A stretch of 64,000 nt of DNA from Kribbella pittospori (GCF_004331465.1 NZ_SJKB01000018.1:62001-126000); one strand, 5' to 3'. Shown: positions 14,699 to 23,188, numbered from the stretch's first letter. Notes: generated from the letters alone by a model not told the origin. Numbers and translations: made by a program.

Positions 14699-15768
14699 GG
14701 TGGGGCGAATTCGACGCGGACTCCGAGGAGGCGGATGGGGCGGCGGAGTTCGAACTTGTCCAGCAGGGCGAGGGCGGTGGCGGCGATGACCTCGGGGTCC
14801 TGAGTGATCTCGGGGAGCTTCCGGCTCTTGATCGGGGTGTAGAAGCTGATGAACCGGACCTTGACCCAGATCCGTTGAATGCTGCGCCCCTCGGCGACCA
14901 CATCCCGCGTCACCTCGACCGCGATCCGGCGCAACTGCTCCTCCACCTCGGCGCGTTCGACCAGATCCTCCGGGAACGTCTCCTCGCGACTGCGCGACAC
15001 CGGTTCCCGCGGTACGTCGGTCACCTCGGTGTCGCCGAGTCCGCGGCCCAGGGCGGCGTACCAGGCGCCCATCTTCGGGCCGAATCGCTTCTGCAGTACC
15101 TCGACGTCCGCAGCGGCAAGGTCCGCGACCGTGAAGATGCCGAGTTCGTTGAGGTTCCGTTCCATTCGGCTGCCGATGCCCCACAGTTCGCGGACGGCTC
15201 GGTGGTCCATCACCTCACGCCAGTTCGCACTCGTCAGCCGATAGATCCCCTCATCCGTCGTACTGGCGTGCTCGAAGGCTGTTGCGTGCGAGCGCGGCTG
15301 CTTCGCGAACGTGGTCGCCAGCTTGGCGCGGGTCTTGTTGTCGCCGATTCCGACCGAGCAGGTCAGCGTGGTCCGTTCCGCGACCGCCGCGCGGAGGTCG
15401 GCCGCGAGCTGCTCGGGATCGTCGGTCTCCGCGCCGACGAAGCACTCGTCCCAGCCCCACACCTCAACCACCACCGGAAACGACCGCAGCGTGTCCATCA
15501 CCTCGGTCGACGCGGCCTCGTAGGCGGCCGGATCGGACGGCAGGAACACGGCCTGCGGACACTTCTTGTACGCCGCCCGCACCGGCATCCCCGAATGCAC
15601 GCCGTACTCACGGGCCTCCTACGACGCGGTGGCGACGACCTGCCGCGGTTGGGTCGGATCCCCGGATCCGCCGACGACCACAGGCAGACCCCGCAGCTCG
15701 GGCCGCCGCCGGATCTCCACAGCGGCGATGAACTGATCCATGTCCACATGCAGGATCCACCAGGTCAT
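14683..15768 (-). pseudogene. dinB: Y-family DNA polymerase IV gene with an in-frame amber stop
   Basis: From ATG 15768 the protein reads MTWWILHVDMDQFIAAVEIR, with catalytic D9 in HVDMD. It continues to PRQVVATAS, codon 49, then TAG (15619-15621), then EAREYGVHSGMPVRAAYKKCPQ in the same frame to the stop at 14683. Family members have a tyrosine here (TASYEAREYG), so one base change TAC/TAT to TAG explains it. Downstream carry VEVWGWDECFVG (catalytic D-E), the thumb, and the little-finger domain. Restart at GTG 15600 would lose D9 and the steric-gate region, so a restarted product should be inactive. Either a real nonsense mutation or a sequencing error. Length apart from that is normal (361 codons). 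Confidence 0.88.
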
Positions 15769-15780
15769 CGCGGCCCCACG

Positions 15781-16245
15781 TCAGAGTTCCTTGCGCATCT
15801 GCTGCGAGGTGACGGTGTAGCCGAGCGAGTTGTAGAGGCCGATCGCCGTGGTGTTGTTGCCGAACACGTTCAGATCCAGTTGGGTGTACCCGAGTCGCCG
15901 GCACTCCTCCTCGCCGGCCAGCATGATCGCGCGGCCGTAGCCCTTGCCGCGGTGGCCGGAGTCCACCTCGATGCCGTAGATGAACGGGATCCGCGGCTTG
16001 GTGCTGATCCACAGGCTGCCGATCGCATGGTCGCCGTCACAGGCCATCCAGATCAGGTTGTTCTCGCTGGCGCGACCGTCGGGGAGCAGCTTGTCCGTCT
16101 CGCGATGCGCGAACTCGAGCGCCTCCGCGGGGCTCAGGCCACGGGCCGGTCCGATGCCGGCGGCGAACGACTCGGCGTTGCGGTCCTTCCACTGCTGGAA
16201 CTCGGTCTCGGTCATCGGGCGGAGGGTCACCGGAGGCGTGGTCAC
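15781..16245 (-). CDS. GNAT-family N-acetyltransferase
   Basis: 154 residues with a GNAT fold. Acetyl-CoA pyrophosphate loop: VDSGHRGKGYGRAIMLAGEEECRRLGY (the Q/R-x-x-G-x-G/A motif as RGKGYG). Following: LDLNVFGNNTTAIGLYNSLGY, the typical C-terminal N-x-x-A-x-x-L-Y-x-x-x-G-F/Y signature. The substrate is unknown. The GTG at 16245 is preferred: a TATCGT-like -10 (minus strand, about 16252-16257) sits about 7 bases upstream, which fits a leaderless transcript. The frame otherwise extends to 16344. Confidence 0.85.
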   Translation of the reverse strand: MTTPPVTLRPMTETEFQQWKDRNAESFAAGIGPARGLSPAEALEFAHRETDKLLPDGRASENNLIWMACDGDHAIGSLWISTKPRIPFIYGIEVDSGHRGKGYGRAIMLAGEEECRRLGYTQLDLNVFGNNTTAIGLYNSLGYTVTSQQMRKEL

Positions 16246-16373
16246 GTGCTGACGATAGACCCGGGGGTTTGGGGCCGGGTACCAGAACCAGTGCCCGCGG
16301 TTGTGGATCCAGCCGCGGCGGACCGATCGATGCCGAGGTGTCACACCATGACTGCGCAGCCGAGGAGCCCGTC

Positions 16374-16688
16374 ATGAGACGGCGCAAACCGCCCGCCGGA
16401 GCGGTGGCCAAGGCCCCGGAGGGCCTACCGTCCCCGCTGCTCGAGAACTGGGCCTGGCAGGACCAAGCCGCCTGCGCCGAGGTCGACCCGGAGTTGTTCT
16501 TCGCCGCGGAGTCCGAACGAGGCCTGCGCAAACACGCACGCGAGGTGCTTGCCAAGGCGCTCTGCCGGACCTGCCCGGTACGGCGTGAATGCGGCGAACA
16601 CGCCCTGATCGTCGGCGAAGCGTACGGCGTCTGGGGCGGCACGACCGAAGAAGAACGCGAGCCGGCCCTCCACGGCCGCCACCACTAG
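16374..16688 (+). CDS. WhiB-family iron-sulfur transcription factor
   Basis: 104 residues. Four cysteines C34, C64, C67 and C73 (QAACAEVDPELFF, LCRTCPVRREC) match the WhiB pattern C-x29-C-x2-C-x5-C that holds a [4Fe-4S] cluster. They are followed by the beta-turn GVWGG (85-89) and an acidic/basic tail. WhiB-like proteins are actinobacteria-specific and act with sigma-A to control development, redox or drug responses. Start ATG 16374 has GAGGAG 6 bases upstream; a longer frame to 16269 is unlikely. The tail after GVWGG is short and ends in histidines, so the basic AT-hook seen in some Wbl proteins is missing. Confidence 0.93.
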   Translation: MRRRKPPAGAVAKAPEGLPSPLLENWAWQDQAACAEVDPELFFAAESERGLRKHAREVLAKALCRTCPVRRECGEHALIVGEAYGVWGGTTEEEREPALHGRHH

Positions 16689-16756
16689 CCCCCGGGCCGC
16701 CCCGATCATTGCCTCTTGGTGCACGAACAGCGCCTTGACCGAGCTCCGCTCGCCAT

Positions 16757-16784
16757 ACTGTCCGCAGCGAGTATTACGGACAGT
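16757..16784. promoter_or_regulatory. Inverted repeat ACTGTCCG-N12-CGGACAGT
   Basis: Perfect 8-bp arms (16757-16764 and 16777-16784) lie in the 142-base gap between whiB and the convergent PhyH gene. It could be a terminator stem for the whiB transcript or an operator left from a lost gene. There is no T-run. Nothing else recognisable is in this gap. Confidence 0.4.
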
Positions 16785-16830
16785 CGTCGCCTTGGTCGGG
16801 GAGTTCTTCATGACAGGTGGTTCTCGCGGT

Positions 16831-17607
16831 TCAGCCCGCCTGGGCGTTGCGGACCTCCCGGACGTTCTCGGTCCGGCCGTGATCCATGCCGAGCTCGCGC
16901 TCCCGCGCGATCATCGCGGCCGGCCGGAAGTTGAGGATGTACGCGCGGCGCTGAGTGCCGGTGGTGTTGCCGCGCGAGTAGTGCAAGGTCCGTCCGCCGT
17001 GCGCGACCGCGGATCCCGGCGGGAGCGGCACCGGCGTCGCGCCCGGCTCGTCCTCCGAGCAGTCGCACTCGATCGCGCCACCGGCGCCCGCGGACCGGTG
17101 CGGCCGGACCGGTCCGCGGTGAGAGCCCTCGACGTACCACATGCAGCCGTTGTCGACGGTCGCGTCGTCGAGCGACACCCAGATCGACGCGGCTCGCTCG
17201 TCGGGAAGGTCGACCCAGTAGCCGGCGTCCTGGTGCCAGGGCGTCGGCGTCGCCGTGTGCGGTGCCTTGGCGATCAGCATGTCGAAGTCCAGTACGGCGT
17301 CCGCGCCGATCAACTCACGGGCGATGGCCAGCGCGCGATCGTGCAGTGGCAGCGACGTGAGCTCGGGGTACAGGTCGGAGGGCCACATGATCTGCGTGAT
17401 GTTCTCGGTGCCACCACTCGATCGGGCGCCCGCACCGAGGTCGGATCGTTTGTCGCCGGCCGCGATCTCGCCGGTCAGGAAGCGGTCGTAGATCTCCCGG
17501 TACAGGTCCACGTCGGCGGCGCTGAGCAGCCCGTCCAGGACGACGTACCCGTCGCGGTCGAAGAGCTGTGCGATGTCAGATCCAGCTGAGACTGTCGAGT
17601 CGGTCAT
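16831..17607 (-). CDS. Phytanoyl-CoA dioxygenase (PhyH) family Fe(II)/2-oxoglutarate oxygenase
   Basis: 258 residues with a double-stranded beta-helix. Iron ligands H125 and D127 (PTPWHQDAGYW) and distal H209 (GGRTLHYSRGN) are followed by the 2-oxoglutarate-binding arginine near 220 (TQRRAYILNF). The DRDGYVVLDGLLS start is the standard PhyH N-terminus. These enzymes hydroxylate small molecules; the substrate is unknown. ATG 17607 is 9 bases after GGAGG; the ATG at 17616 would be too close. It is divergent from an AraC regulator 62 bases away, which is the likely controller. Confidence 0.88.
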   Translation of the reverse strand: MTDSTVSAGSDIAQLFDRDGYVVLDGLLSAADVDLYREIYDRFLTGEIAAGDKRSDLGAGARSSGGTENITQIMWPSDLYPELTSLPLHDRALAIARELIGADAVLDFDMLIAKAPHTATPTPWHQDAGYWVDLPDERAASIWVSLDDATVDNGCMWYVEGSHRGPVRPHRSAGAGGAIECDCSEDEPGATPVPLPPGSAVAHGGRTLHYSRGNTTGTQRRAYILNFRPAAMIARERELGMDHGRTENVREVRNAQAG

Positions 17608-17669
17608 GGACACCATCCTCCGCGCGTGCGCCGGCGATCGCGTTCGGAAATCGCCACCGGAGAATCGCG

Positions 17670-18527
17670 ATGGCTGACGTCCCCGACATCGAGTCCACCA
17701 GTGAGCGGGAGATCGTGGACCTGCGCGGCCTCGGTCCGTTCGTCAGCCTCGGCCGCTACCACTACCTGGTCGCGCACGAACCGCTGCCGGAGCAGCGACA
17801 CGACACGTTGCTGGTACTCGCGCTGCCACTGCGGAACGGCATCGACTTCGTGATCGACGGTTCGATCGTCAGCGCTGGTCCGGGCCAAGTGCTGCGGATC
17901 CGGCCCGGCGTCGGCTACCGGACGGGGACAGGCACTCAACCGCGCGGCGACCTGCTGTGGCTCATCCTGCGCAGCCGTGGTGAGGCCGGGCAGCCGCTGT
18001 CGCGGATGATCCACGAGCTCTGCCAGGCCGATCGTGATGTCTGGCCGGCGTCGCCGCTGAGCATCGACCTGCTGTCCCGCGTGCTTACGTCGTCGACTGC
18101 CGAGGATTGGCTGACCGGGGTCTGGCGCGAGTCCCTGTGCACTACTGCGGTGATCGAACTCGTCCGCGGCCTGTCCGACGGCGACGGCGACACCGCGGAG
18201 CATCCCGGTCTGCAGCGGGCGTTGCGATGGTTCGAGGACCACTTCGAGGAGCCGGTGACGGCCGCCCAGCTCGTCGAGGTGTCCGGGATATCCGGGACCC
18301 GCTTCAACGAACTCTTCATCGAGTCCTTCGGCACGAGCCCCAAGGACTACGTACTGCGCGCCAAGGTCACCCGGTCCGAACGGTTGCTGGCCGGCACCTC
18401 AGACAGCATCACGGAGATCGCCCACCGGCTCGGATTCTCGTCGAGCCAGTACTTCGCCTCGGTCTTCCGGCGCTACCTCGGGGTTTCCCCCAGCCAATAC
18501 CGCCGCCGCGAAGAAGCGGCTGGATAG
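17670..18527 (+). CDS. AraC-family transcriptional regulator
   Basis: 285 residues. The N-terminal cupin-like sensor (about 25-110, EQRHDTLLVLALPLRNGIDFVI, AGPGQVLRIRPGVGYRTG) is followed by a C-terminal double HTH: first helix pair TAAQLVEVSGISGTRFNELFIESFGTSPKDYVLRAKV, second ITEIAHRLGFSSSQYFASVFRRYLGVSPSQYRRR. This is a full AraC/XylS signature. It is divergent from the PhyH dioxygenase, so local activation of that gene in response to a small ligand is likely. The start is ATG 17670; upstream codons in frame belong to the divergent promoter. Confidence 0.9.
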   Translation: MADVPDIESTSEREIVDLRGLGPFVSLGRYHYLVAHEPLPEQRHDTLLVLALPLRNGIDFVIDGSIVSAGPGQVLRIRPGVGYRTGTGTQPRGDLLWLILRSRGEAGQPLSRMIHELCQADRDVWPASPLSIDLLSRVLTSSTAEDWLTGVWRESLCTTAVIELVRGLSDGDGDTAEHPGLQRALRWFEDHFEEPVTAAQLVEVSGISGTRFNELFIESFGTSPKDYVLRAKVTRSERLLAGTSDSITEIAHRLGFSSSQYFASVFRRYLGVSPSQYRRREEAAG

Positions 18528-18536
18528 CCTGTCGGC

Positions 18537-18950
18537 ATGGAGTTGACGTTCGAACTGGCCGAGAAGGTGCTCGCCGCGCAACCGTTCAGCGTGCTGGTCG
18601 GCGCGCGGCTGACCGCCTTCGGCGACGGTGGTGCGACTCTCGAGCTGGACATCCGGGACGAACTGCGGCAGCAGAACGGCTTCCTGCACGGTGGAGTCCT
18701 CGGGTACGCGGCCGACAACGCGATCACCTTCGCCGGCGGTACGGCGCTGGGCCCGGAGGTGCTGACCGGTGGGTTCACGATCAGCTATCTCCGTCCGGCC
18801 CAAGGCGCCGTACTGCGGGCCGAGGCGACGGTCGCGCACGCCGGCAGCCGGCAGGCCACCTGTACCTGCCAGTTGTCGACCGTCGACGAGTCGGGCAACG
18901 TCACCCTGTGCGCAATCGCCCAAGGCACAGTCATAGCCCTCCGCCGCTGA
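18537..18950 (+). CDS. PaaI-type hotdog-fold thioesterase
   Basis: 137 residues with a single hotdog domain. The PaaI/YdiI-like core QQNGFLHGGVLGYAADNAITFAG contains HGGxxxxxxD-type catalytic geometry (His-Gly-Gly with downstream Asp). Also present: VLTGGFTISYLRPAQGAVLRAEA and the final strand LCAIAQGTVIAL. The reaction is acyl-CoA thioester hydrolysis; the acyl group is unknown. It starts 10 bases after the AraC stop, so probably read through from it. The stop is 7 bases from the convergent zinc-ribbon gene. Confidence 0.87.
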   Translation: MELTFELAEKVLAAQPFSVLVGARLTAFGDGGATLELDIRDELRQQNGFLHGGVLGYAADNAITFAGGTALGPEVLTGGFTISYLRPAQGAVLRAEATVAHAGSRQATCTCQLSTVDESGNVTLCAIAQGTVIALRR

Positions 18951-18956
18951 ACAGCG

Positions 18957-19298
18957 TCAGTCGAAGAGTTCCTCGAGGAAGGATTTCTTCTTCTTGCGCG
19001 GGTACTGCTGGTTCCCGTAGCGCGGGTCGTACTTGCGATCCTTGTCGTACCGCCGGTCGTCGTCGTACCGCCGGTCATTGTCGTAGCGGCGATCGTTGTC
19101 GTAGCGGCGGTCGTCGTACCGCTTCTCCTCGTGGCGCTGCTGCGGGCTGTTGTACTCGAGCTCGGCGTCCACCAGCCGCTCCAGTTCACCCCGGTCGAGG
19201 AAGATCCCGCGACACTCGCCGCACTGGTCGACGGTGACGCCGCTGCGTTCGTAGGTGCGCATCGCGCCTCGGCACTTGGGACAGGTCAGGCTTTCCAT
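18957..19298 (-). CDS. zf-TFIIB zinc-ribbon protein with RRYDND repeats
   Basis: 113 residues. The N-terminal zinc ribbon of the transcription-factor-zinc-finger family has C6/C9 (LTCPKCRG) and C26/C29 (DQCGECRGIFLDRGELERL), the typical second-knuckle helix. It is followed by a charged linker of at least four hexapeptide repeats RRYDND/RRYDDD/RRYDKD (about 64-92) and a lysine patch before FLEELFD. Function is unknown in this family. The repeat tract is low-complexity and likely disordered. A TTCAGGG-N3-TCTCAGG box, like those near htrA, sits 41 bases upstream, so envelope-stress control is possible. Confidence 0.85.
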   Translation of the reverse strand: MESLTCPKCRGAMRTYERSGVTVDQCGECRGIFLDRGELERLVDAELEYNSPQQRHEEKRYDDRRYDNDRRYDNDRRYDDDRRYDKDRKYDPRYGNQQYPRKKKKSFLEELFD

Positions 19299-19338
19299 CC
19301 AGCAACCCTAAGTGACGAAATCGCCGGAACGCCGGGCT

Positions 19339-19356
19339 TTCAGGGAACTCTCAGGG
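19339..19356. promoter_or_regulatory. Response-regulator-like direct-repeat box upstream of the zinc-ribbon gene
   Basis: TTCAGGG-aac-TCTCAGGG: two TCAGGG half-sites at 19340-19345 and 19351-19356 with 11-base spacing (one helical turn). The same TTCAGGG-N3-TCTCAGG word occurs upstream of htrA at 25957-25973 on the opposite strand. A third half-site TCTCAGG follows at about 19372-19378. Confidence 0.55.
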
Positions 19357-19373
19357 TCTTCGGAGCACAACTC

Positions 19374-19784
19374 TCAGGAGATTCGATCGGTGGCCGATAC
19401 AACCCGCTCCACAAGGTGTTCCCGCCCGGCGGGCGGGTCGTACGGCTCGGGCCAGAAATCGGTGATCCGAGTGATCAGCCCGTCCGCGAGCTCGAGGTAC
19501 ACGAGCCCGACCATCTCCTCGTCACCCACGGTGAAGTTCATCGAGCCGGCCGCCGTGGTCCCGTCCACGATCAATCGCGTCACGGTGGCGGTCCAGTCGC
19601 CCGGATACTCCCGGTTGAACTGCAGGTACTTCGCCCGCCCCACGATCCGTTCCCGAGTCTGCGGCATCTCGTAGACCACGTCCGCACTCAGCAGTTCCGC
19701 GAACGCGTCCCACTCCCGCCCCGCCATCGTCGCGAAGTACCGGGAGGCGATCTCCCGGGTTCGCTCCGTCTCGTTTGCGCTCAC
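19374..19784 (-). CDS. SnoaL/NTF2-like small protein
   Basis: 136 residues with an NTF2-like cone fold. Helical start TERTREIASRYFATMAGREWDAFAELLSADVVYEMPQT, then strands TATVTRLIVDG, TAAGSMNFTVGDEEMVGLVYLELADGLITRITDFWPEPYDP, typical of SnoaL-like_2/DUF4440-type proteins. Role unknown: polyketide-cyclase-like or isomerase-like. The GTG start overlaps the stop of the upstream transpeptidase gene (GTGA), so translation is coupled, although the functional link is not obvious. The MecA-N-like domain of the transpeptidase has the same general NTF2 fold. Confidence 0.82.
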   Translation of the reverse strand: MSANETERTREIASRYFATMAGREWDAFAELLSADVVYEMPQTRERIVGRAKYLQFNREYPGDWTATVTRLIVDGTTAAGSMNFTVGDEEMVGLVYLELADGLITRITDFWPEPYDPPAGREHLVERVVSATDRIS

Positions 19785-21688
19785 TTGGTGCGGGACAGGA
19801 AGTTCTGGACGATGGGACCGGCTGCTTTGCCGCCGGAGACGCCGCCTTCGACGATGACGGCGAAGGCTACGTCGCCGCGGTAGCCGACCATCCAGCCGTT
19901 GGTGACGACCTTGCCCTTCTGGACGACCTCGGCGGTACCGGTCTTCGCAGCCACCGCGCCGTTACCGGCCAGCAGGTGCGCGGTGCCGTTGGTGACGGTC
20001 GTGCGCATGAAGGTGCGCAAAGCAGCAACAGTTGCCGCAGGCAACGGAGAGGCGGCGGCACCGGCGGCGTCCTTGCCCGGGACCAGGACCGGCTTCATCG
20101 CGGTCCCGTGGTCGACCGCCGCACCGATCAGCGCGACCGCCAGAGGGCTCGCGGTGACCGTACCCTGACCGATCATCGAGGCCGCCTCGGCGGTGTCGTC
20201 CTTCGGCGCCGGCACCGAACCGCCGTACGCCGAGATCGACAGGTCGAGTTCACGCCCGATGCCGAACATCGCCGCGGCCTTCGTCATCCCGTCCTTCGGC
20301 AGCCGCGCGTGCTGCGAGATGAACGCCGTGTTGCAGGACTCGTTGAACGCCTTCTGCATCGTGCCCGCGCCGTACGCCGCGAGCCCGTCGTAGTTCTTGA
20401 ACGACTTGCCGAACACGGTGATCGTGTTCGTGCACGGCAGCTTGGTCGCCGCGGTCTCACCGCTGCCCAGCAGCGCCGCCGAGGTGACGATCTTGAACGT
20501 CGACCCCGGCGCGTACCGGCCCTGGAAGGCGCGGTTGTAGCTGGCCGGTGTCGGCCCGTTCGCCGCGGCGAGGATCTGACCGGTCGAGGCCTGGACGGCG
20601 ACCAGCGACGCCGGCAGCTTGCTCGTCGCCAGCGCGGCCTCGGCCGCCTGCTGCATCTTCGTGTCCAGCGAGGTCTTCACCGGCTTGCCGACCGTGCCCT
20701 GCTGGCTGAACACCGTCTTGATCGTCAGCTTGGTCTTGCCGTCCCGCAGCGTGACCGTGCCACCCGGCGTACCGGCGAGCTGCTGCTGGAACGCGTACTG
20801 CAGGCCCGTCGTCCCCACCTGGTCGCTGGCCGACGCGCTCGGACCGGCGTTCTTCAGCGTGTCCTCGGTCGCGGTCCGCATGGTGCCGATGATCGACCGG
20901 GCGAACGTCGCCGTCGCCGCCAGCGACTGCGTCCCACCCATCGTCAGTACGCCGGGCAGCTTGCCCATGATCGGCCGCAGCCGGTTCCACTCCTCGGACC
21001 GGATCGTGATCGCCTCGACGAACTGTCCGGCCGGGGCCGCCTTCGCCCGCGCGGCCAGCTTCGCGCCGTCCACATCGAGGTTCTTCGTGAAGGCGGCGTA
21101 CGTCGCCGGTGTCGCCACGGTGCCCGACGTCACGCCGACGATGACGACCGGACGGTTCGCGGTCAGCGCGACGCCGTTGCGGTCCAGGATCGATGCGCGC
21201 GCGGGCAGGGCCCGGACCCGCTTGAGGTAGTTCGCGTCGCCGAGGCCCGGGTAGATCGTGTCGCCGGAGGCCTTGATCTTCCACGCGTCGCCGGTCTTCA
21301 CGGCGGACGCCGTACTGGTCCACTTCATCGTGCCGATACCGCGCAGGTCGGCCTCGATCGCGAGGTCCTGCGTGCAGTTGTTGCCGTCGGTGCACTTCGG
21401 GTCGCCCTGCGGTGTCACCTTCACGGTGTTGGCGATCAGCGCGCTGTCCACGTCGTCGAGCCGCTTGCCGAAGACGGTCGGGTTGTCGGTGAACGCCGCC
21501 GCCGCGTCCGGCTTTCCGTCCGGAGCCCAGGCCGTCACCCAGGCGTCGGCGAACTGCTTCACCACCTCGGCGGACGCCTGCTTCTCGTCGTTGGGGTCCG
21601 GCTTCCCGCCTGCTCCTGGTTTGCTGTCGGAACAACCAGCGGTGATCAGCAGACTACTCAAGCAGACGATGGCAGCGGTTCGCTTCAC
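19781..21688 (-). CDS. Lipoprotein penicillin-binding transpeptidase (NTF2-like N-domain, class B PBP type)
   Basis: About 635 residues. The lipoprotein signal VKRTAAIVCLSSLLITAGC has the lipobox at about residue 19. A MecA-N/NTF2-like domain (about 35-145) precedes a dimerisation domain (LPARASILDRNGVALT) and a C-terminal transpeptidase with SxxK (YAPGSTFKIV, S about 396), SxN (ESCN, about 451) and KTG (VAAKTGTAEVV). It acts at the outer face of the membrane, cross-linking peptidoglycan, and is likely beta-lactam sensitive or low affinity. The open frame begins at GTG 21721. I prefer GTG 21688 because it gives a standard lipoprotein signal; the longer start adds basic residues and is possible. 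Coupled with the NTF2-like gene. Confidence 0.9.
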   Translation of the reverse strand: MKRTAAIVCLSSLLITAGCSDSKPGAGGKPDPNDEKQASAEVVKQFADAWVTAWAPDGKPDAAAAFTDNPTVFGKRLDDVDSALIANTVKVTPQGDPKCTDGNNCTQDLAIEADLRGIGTMKWTSTASAVKTGDAWKIKASGDTIYPGLGDANYLKRVRALPARASILDRNGVALTANRPVVIVGVTSGTVATPATYAAFTKNLDVDGAKLAARAKAAPAGQFVEAITIRSEEWNRLRPIMGKLPGVLTMGGTQSLAATATFARSIIGTMRTATEDTLKNAGPSASASDQVGTTGLQYAFQQQLAGTPGGTVTLRDGKTKLTIKTVFSQQGTVGKPVKTSLDTKMQQAAEAALATSKLPASLVAVQASTGQILAAANGPTPASYNRAFQGRYAPGSTFKIVTSAALLGSGETAATKLPCTNTITVFGKSFKNYDGLAAYGAGTMQKAFNESCNTAFISQHARLPKDGMTKAAAMFGIGRELDLSISAYGGSVPAPKDDTAEAASMIGQGTVTASPLAVALIGAAVDHGTAMKPVLVPGKDAAGAAASPLPAATVAALRTFMRTTVTNGTAHLLAGNGAVAAKTGTAEVVQKGKVVTNGWMVGYRGDVAFAVIVEGGVSGGKAAGPIVQNFLSRTK

Positions 21689-21953
21689 GTTTCCAACTCT
21701 CGCACGACGACGGATGGACACCTGGGACAGTCTTCGGCGTGTGGCTGACAGCCACGAGGGCGAAAGTACTCAACCCATGCAAGTACGACGCCGGTAGCCC
21801 CGCTGGAGTTGGCTCCGGTACGCCGTCCGTCCGCGCCGCGGATCGCCAGGACGAATCAGCACCGAGACGCAACGTGAATCACTGCGCCGGAGGTCTACCG
21901 CGATCGGGGAACGCCGTGAACGCAGGGTCACCACCGGCGTATTCTGCTCCTTT

Positions 21954-22283
21954 GTGACCCGCCTTGCTCTGCACAGCCGGCTGATTCCCGGCACCGAAGA
22001 GGCCTACGAGCTCGAGCACGCTCGCGTCTGGCCGGAACTGATCACCGTGATGCACGCCGCCGGGATCGCCGACTGGTCCATCTGGCGCAGCGGCAGCGAT
22101 CTGTTCCACCTGGTCGAGTGCGACGACTTCGAGGCCGCCACCGCACAACTGCGCGACGACCCGGTCGACCAGCGCTGGCAGCAACACATGAGCCAGTTCG
22201 TCGAAGGCTTCGCCCAGAACCCCGAAGGCGTCGCCGGCCAATCGCTGCGGCACGTCTGGACGATGAGCGAGCAGACTGCTTAA
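21954..22283 (+). CDS. L-rhamnose mutarotase family protein
   Basis: 109 residues of the RhaM/DUF718 ferredoxin-like fold. Features: MTRLALHSRLIPGTEEAYELEHARVWPELI (the HARVWPEL block with catalytic-type His), WSIWRSGSDLFHLVECDDFEAA (conserved LFHxVE), and WQQHMSQFVE. The family interconverts anomers of L-rhamnose or related 6-deoxy sugars. A TATTCT -10 element at 21940-21945 places the transcript start at or next to GTG 21954, so it is probably leaderless. No sugar-catabolic partner is adjacent; the sugar-acid clusters elsewhere in the window could use it. The last 4 bases overlap the convergent LLM gene. Confidence 0.88.
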   Translation: MTRLALHSRLIPGTEEAYELEHARVWPELITVMHAAGIADWSIWRSGSDLFHLVECDDFEAATAQLRDDPVDQRWQQHMSQFVEGFAQNPEGVAGQSLRHVWTMSEQTA

Positions 22284-23188
22284 GGCAGAGCGGAGCGCAG
22301 TTCGGCCAGCTGGTCGACGATGCCGGTCAGATCGTGGGCGATCGGCTGGATCAGTACGTGGTCCGCACCGGCGTCGAGGTGTTCGCGCACCCGCGCCGCG
22401 ATCGCATCGGGACCGCCGTACACGAACAGCGCGTCGAGCAGCCGGTCACTGCCGGCGTCGTCCGGGCCGAAGCCGAGCCGCCGGAAGTTCGCGACGTACG
22501 GCGACGGCTTCGAGAAGTCGGTCAGCGAGCCGTAGATGCCGCAGATCAGGTCGCGTCCGGCGGCCGGATCCTCGGTGAGGACGACGGCCTGTTCGGGGAT
22601 CAGCAGCTTGCCGGGTCCCAGTTCGGCGCGGGCGAAGGCGGTGTGCTCGACCGGGACGAGGAACGGGTGCGCCCCGTCGGCCAGTTCGGCAGCCAGGGCA
22701 AGCATCTTTGGACCGAGGGCGGCCAGGACCCGCGGGTACTGCGCGTCCGGTGGACCCTCCACCTCGTCCATCCGGGTCAGGTAGTCACGCATCCGGCTCA
22801 GCGGCCGGTCGAAGGTCTCGCCGAGCCGGTCCACCACGACCGGTGCACTCACCCCGACGCCGAGCACGAAGCGATCCGGGTACGCCGAGGCCAGTGTGGT
22901 GGCACCACCGCGCATGGCTTCCGGGACGCGGGCCCACAGGTTCGCGATCCCTGTCCCGACCACGAGCCGCGAACTGTTCGCCAGGAACTGTCCGTGCCGG
23001 GCGAAGGCCTCGCCGCCGACGAGCCGCTCACCCGTCCACAGCGATCCGTAGTCCAGCGCCTCGATCCGCCCGACCTCACCGGCGATCACGGCAGCCGGAC
23101 TCGCGTCGACGACCATTGGCGGCACCCACACCCCGACGCGTCCCGCTCGCCGTACGAACCCGTCGACCACATCCGCGCGTGTGTTCAC
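22280..23188 (-). CDS. LLM-class F420-dependent oxidoreductase (TIGR03620-like)
   Basis: 302 residues with a luciferase-like TIM barrel. Features: RVGVWVPPMVVDASPAAV, EALDYGSLWTGE, LVVGTGIANLWARVPEAMRGGATTLASAYPDRFVLGVGVS (the family's glycine-rich F420 phosphate region), RVLAALGPKMLALAAELADGAHPFLVP, and the end AGADHVLIQPI. The probable cofactor is F420H2, and the substrate is unknown. GTG start; 31 bases separate it from the next gene on the same strand, so it may be the last gene of the 24.4-22.3 kb run. Confidence 0.87.
   Translation of the reverse strand: MNTRADVVDGFVRRAGRVGVWVPPMVVDASPAAVIAGEVGRIEALDYGSLWTGERLVGGEAFARHGQFLANSSRLVVGTGIANLWARVPEAMRGGATTLASAYPDRFVLGVGVSAPVVVDRLGETFDRPLSRMRDYLTRMDEVEGPPDAQYPRVLAALGPKMLALAAELADGAHPFLVPVEHTAFARAELGPGKLLIPEQAVVLTEDPAAGRDLICGIYGSLTDFSKPSPYVANFRRLGFGPDDAGSDRLLDALFVYGGPDAIAARVREHLDAGADHVLIQPIAHDLTGIVDQLAELRSALP

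Noticed and set aside
12965..15184. 739-residue minus-strand open frame
   Set aside because: Runs antisense through the dehydratase and lactonase and then through polymerase in a wrong frame; no domain pattern.
16735..17589. 284-residue plus-strand frame opposite the PhyH gene
   Set aside because: Antisense shadow; the minus strand has the full iron and 2-oxoglutarate ligand set.
19775..21748. 657-residue plus-strand open frame
   Set aside because: Antisense of the lipoprotein transpeptidase, Arg-rich shadow.
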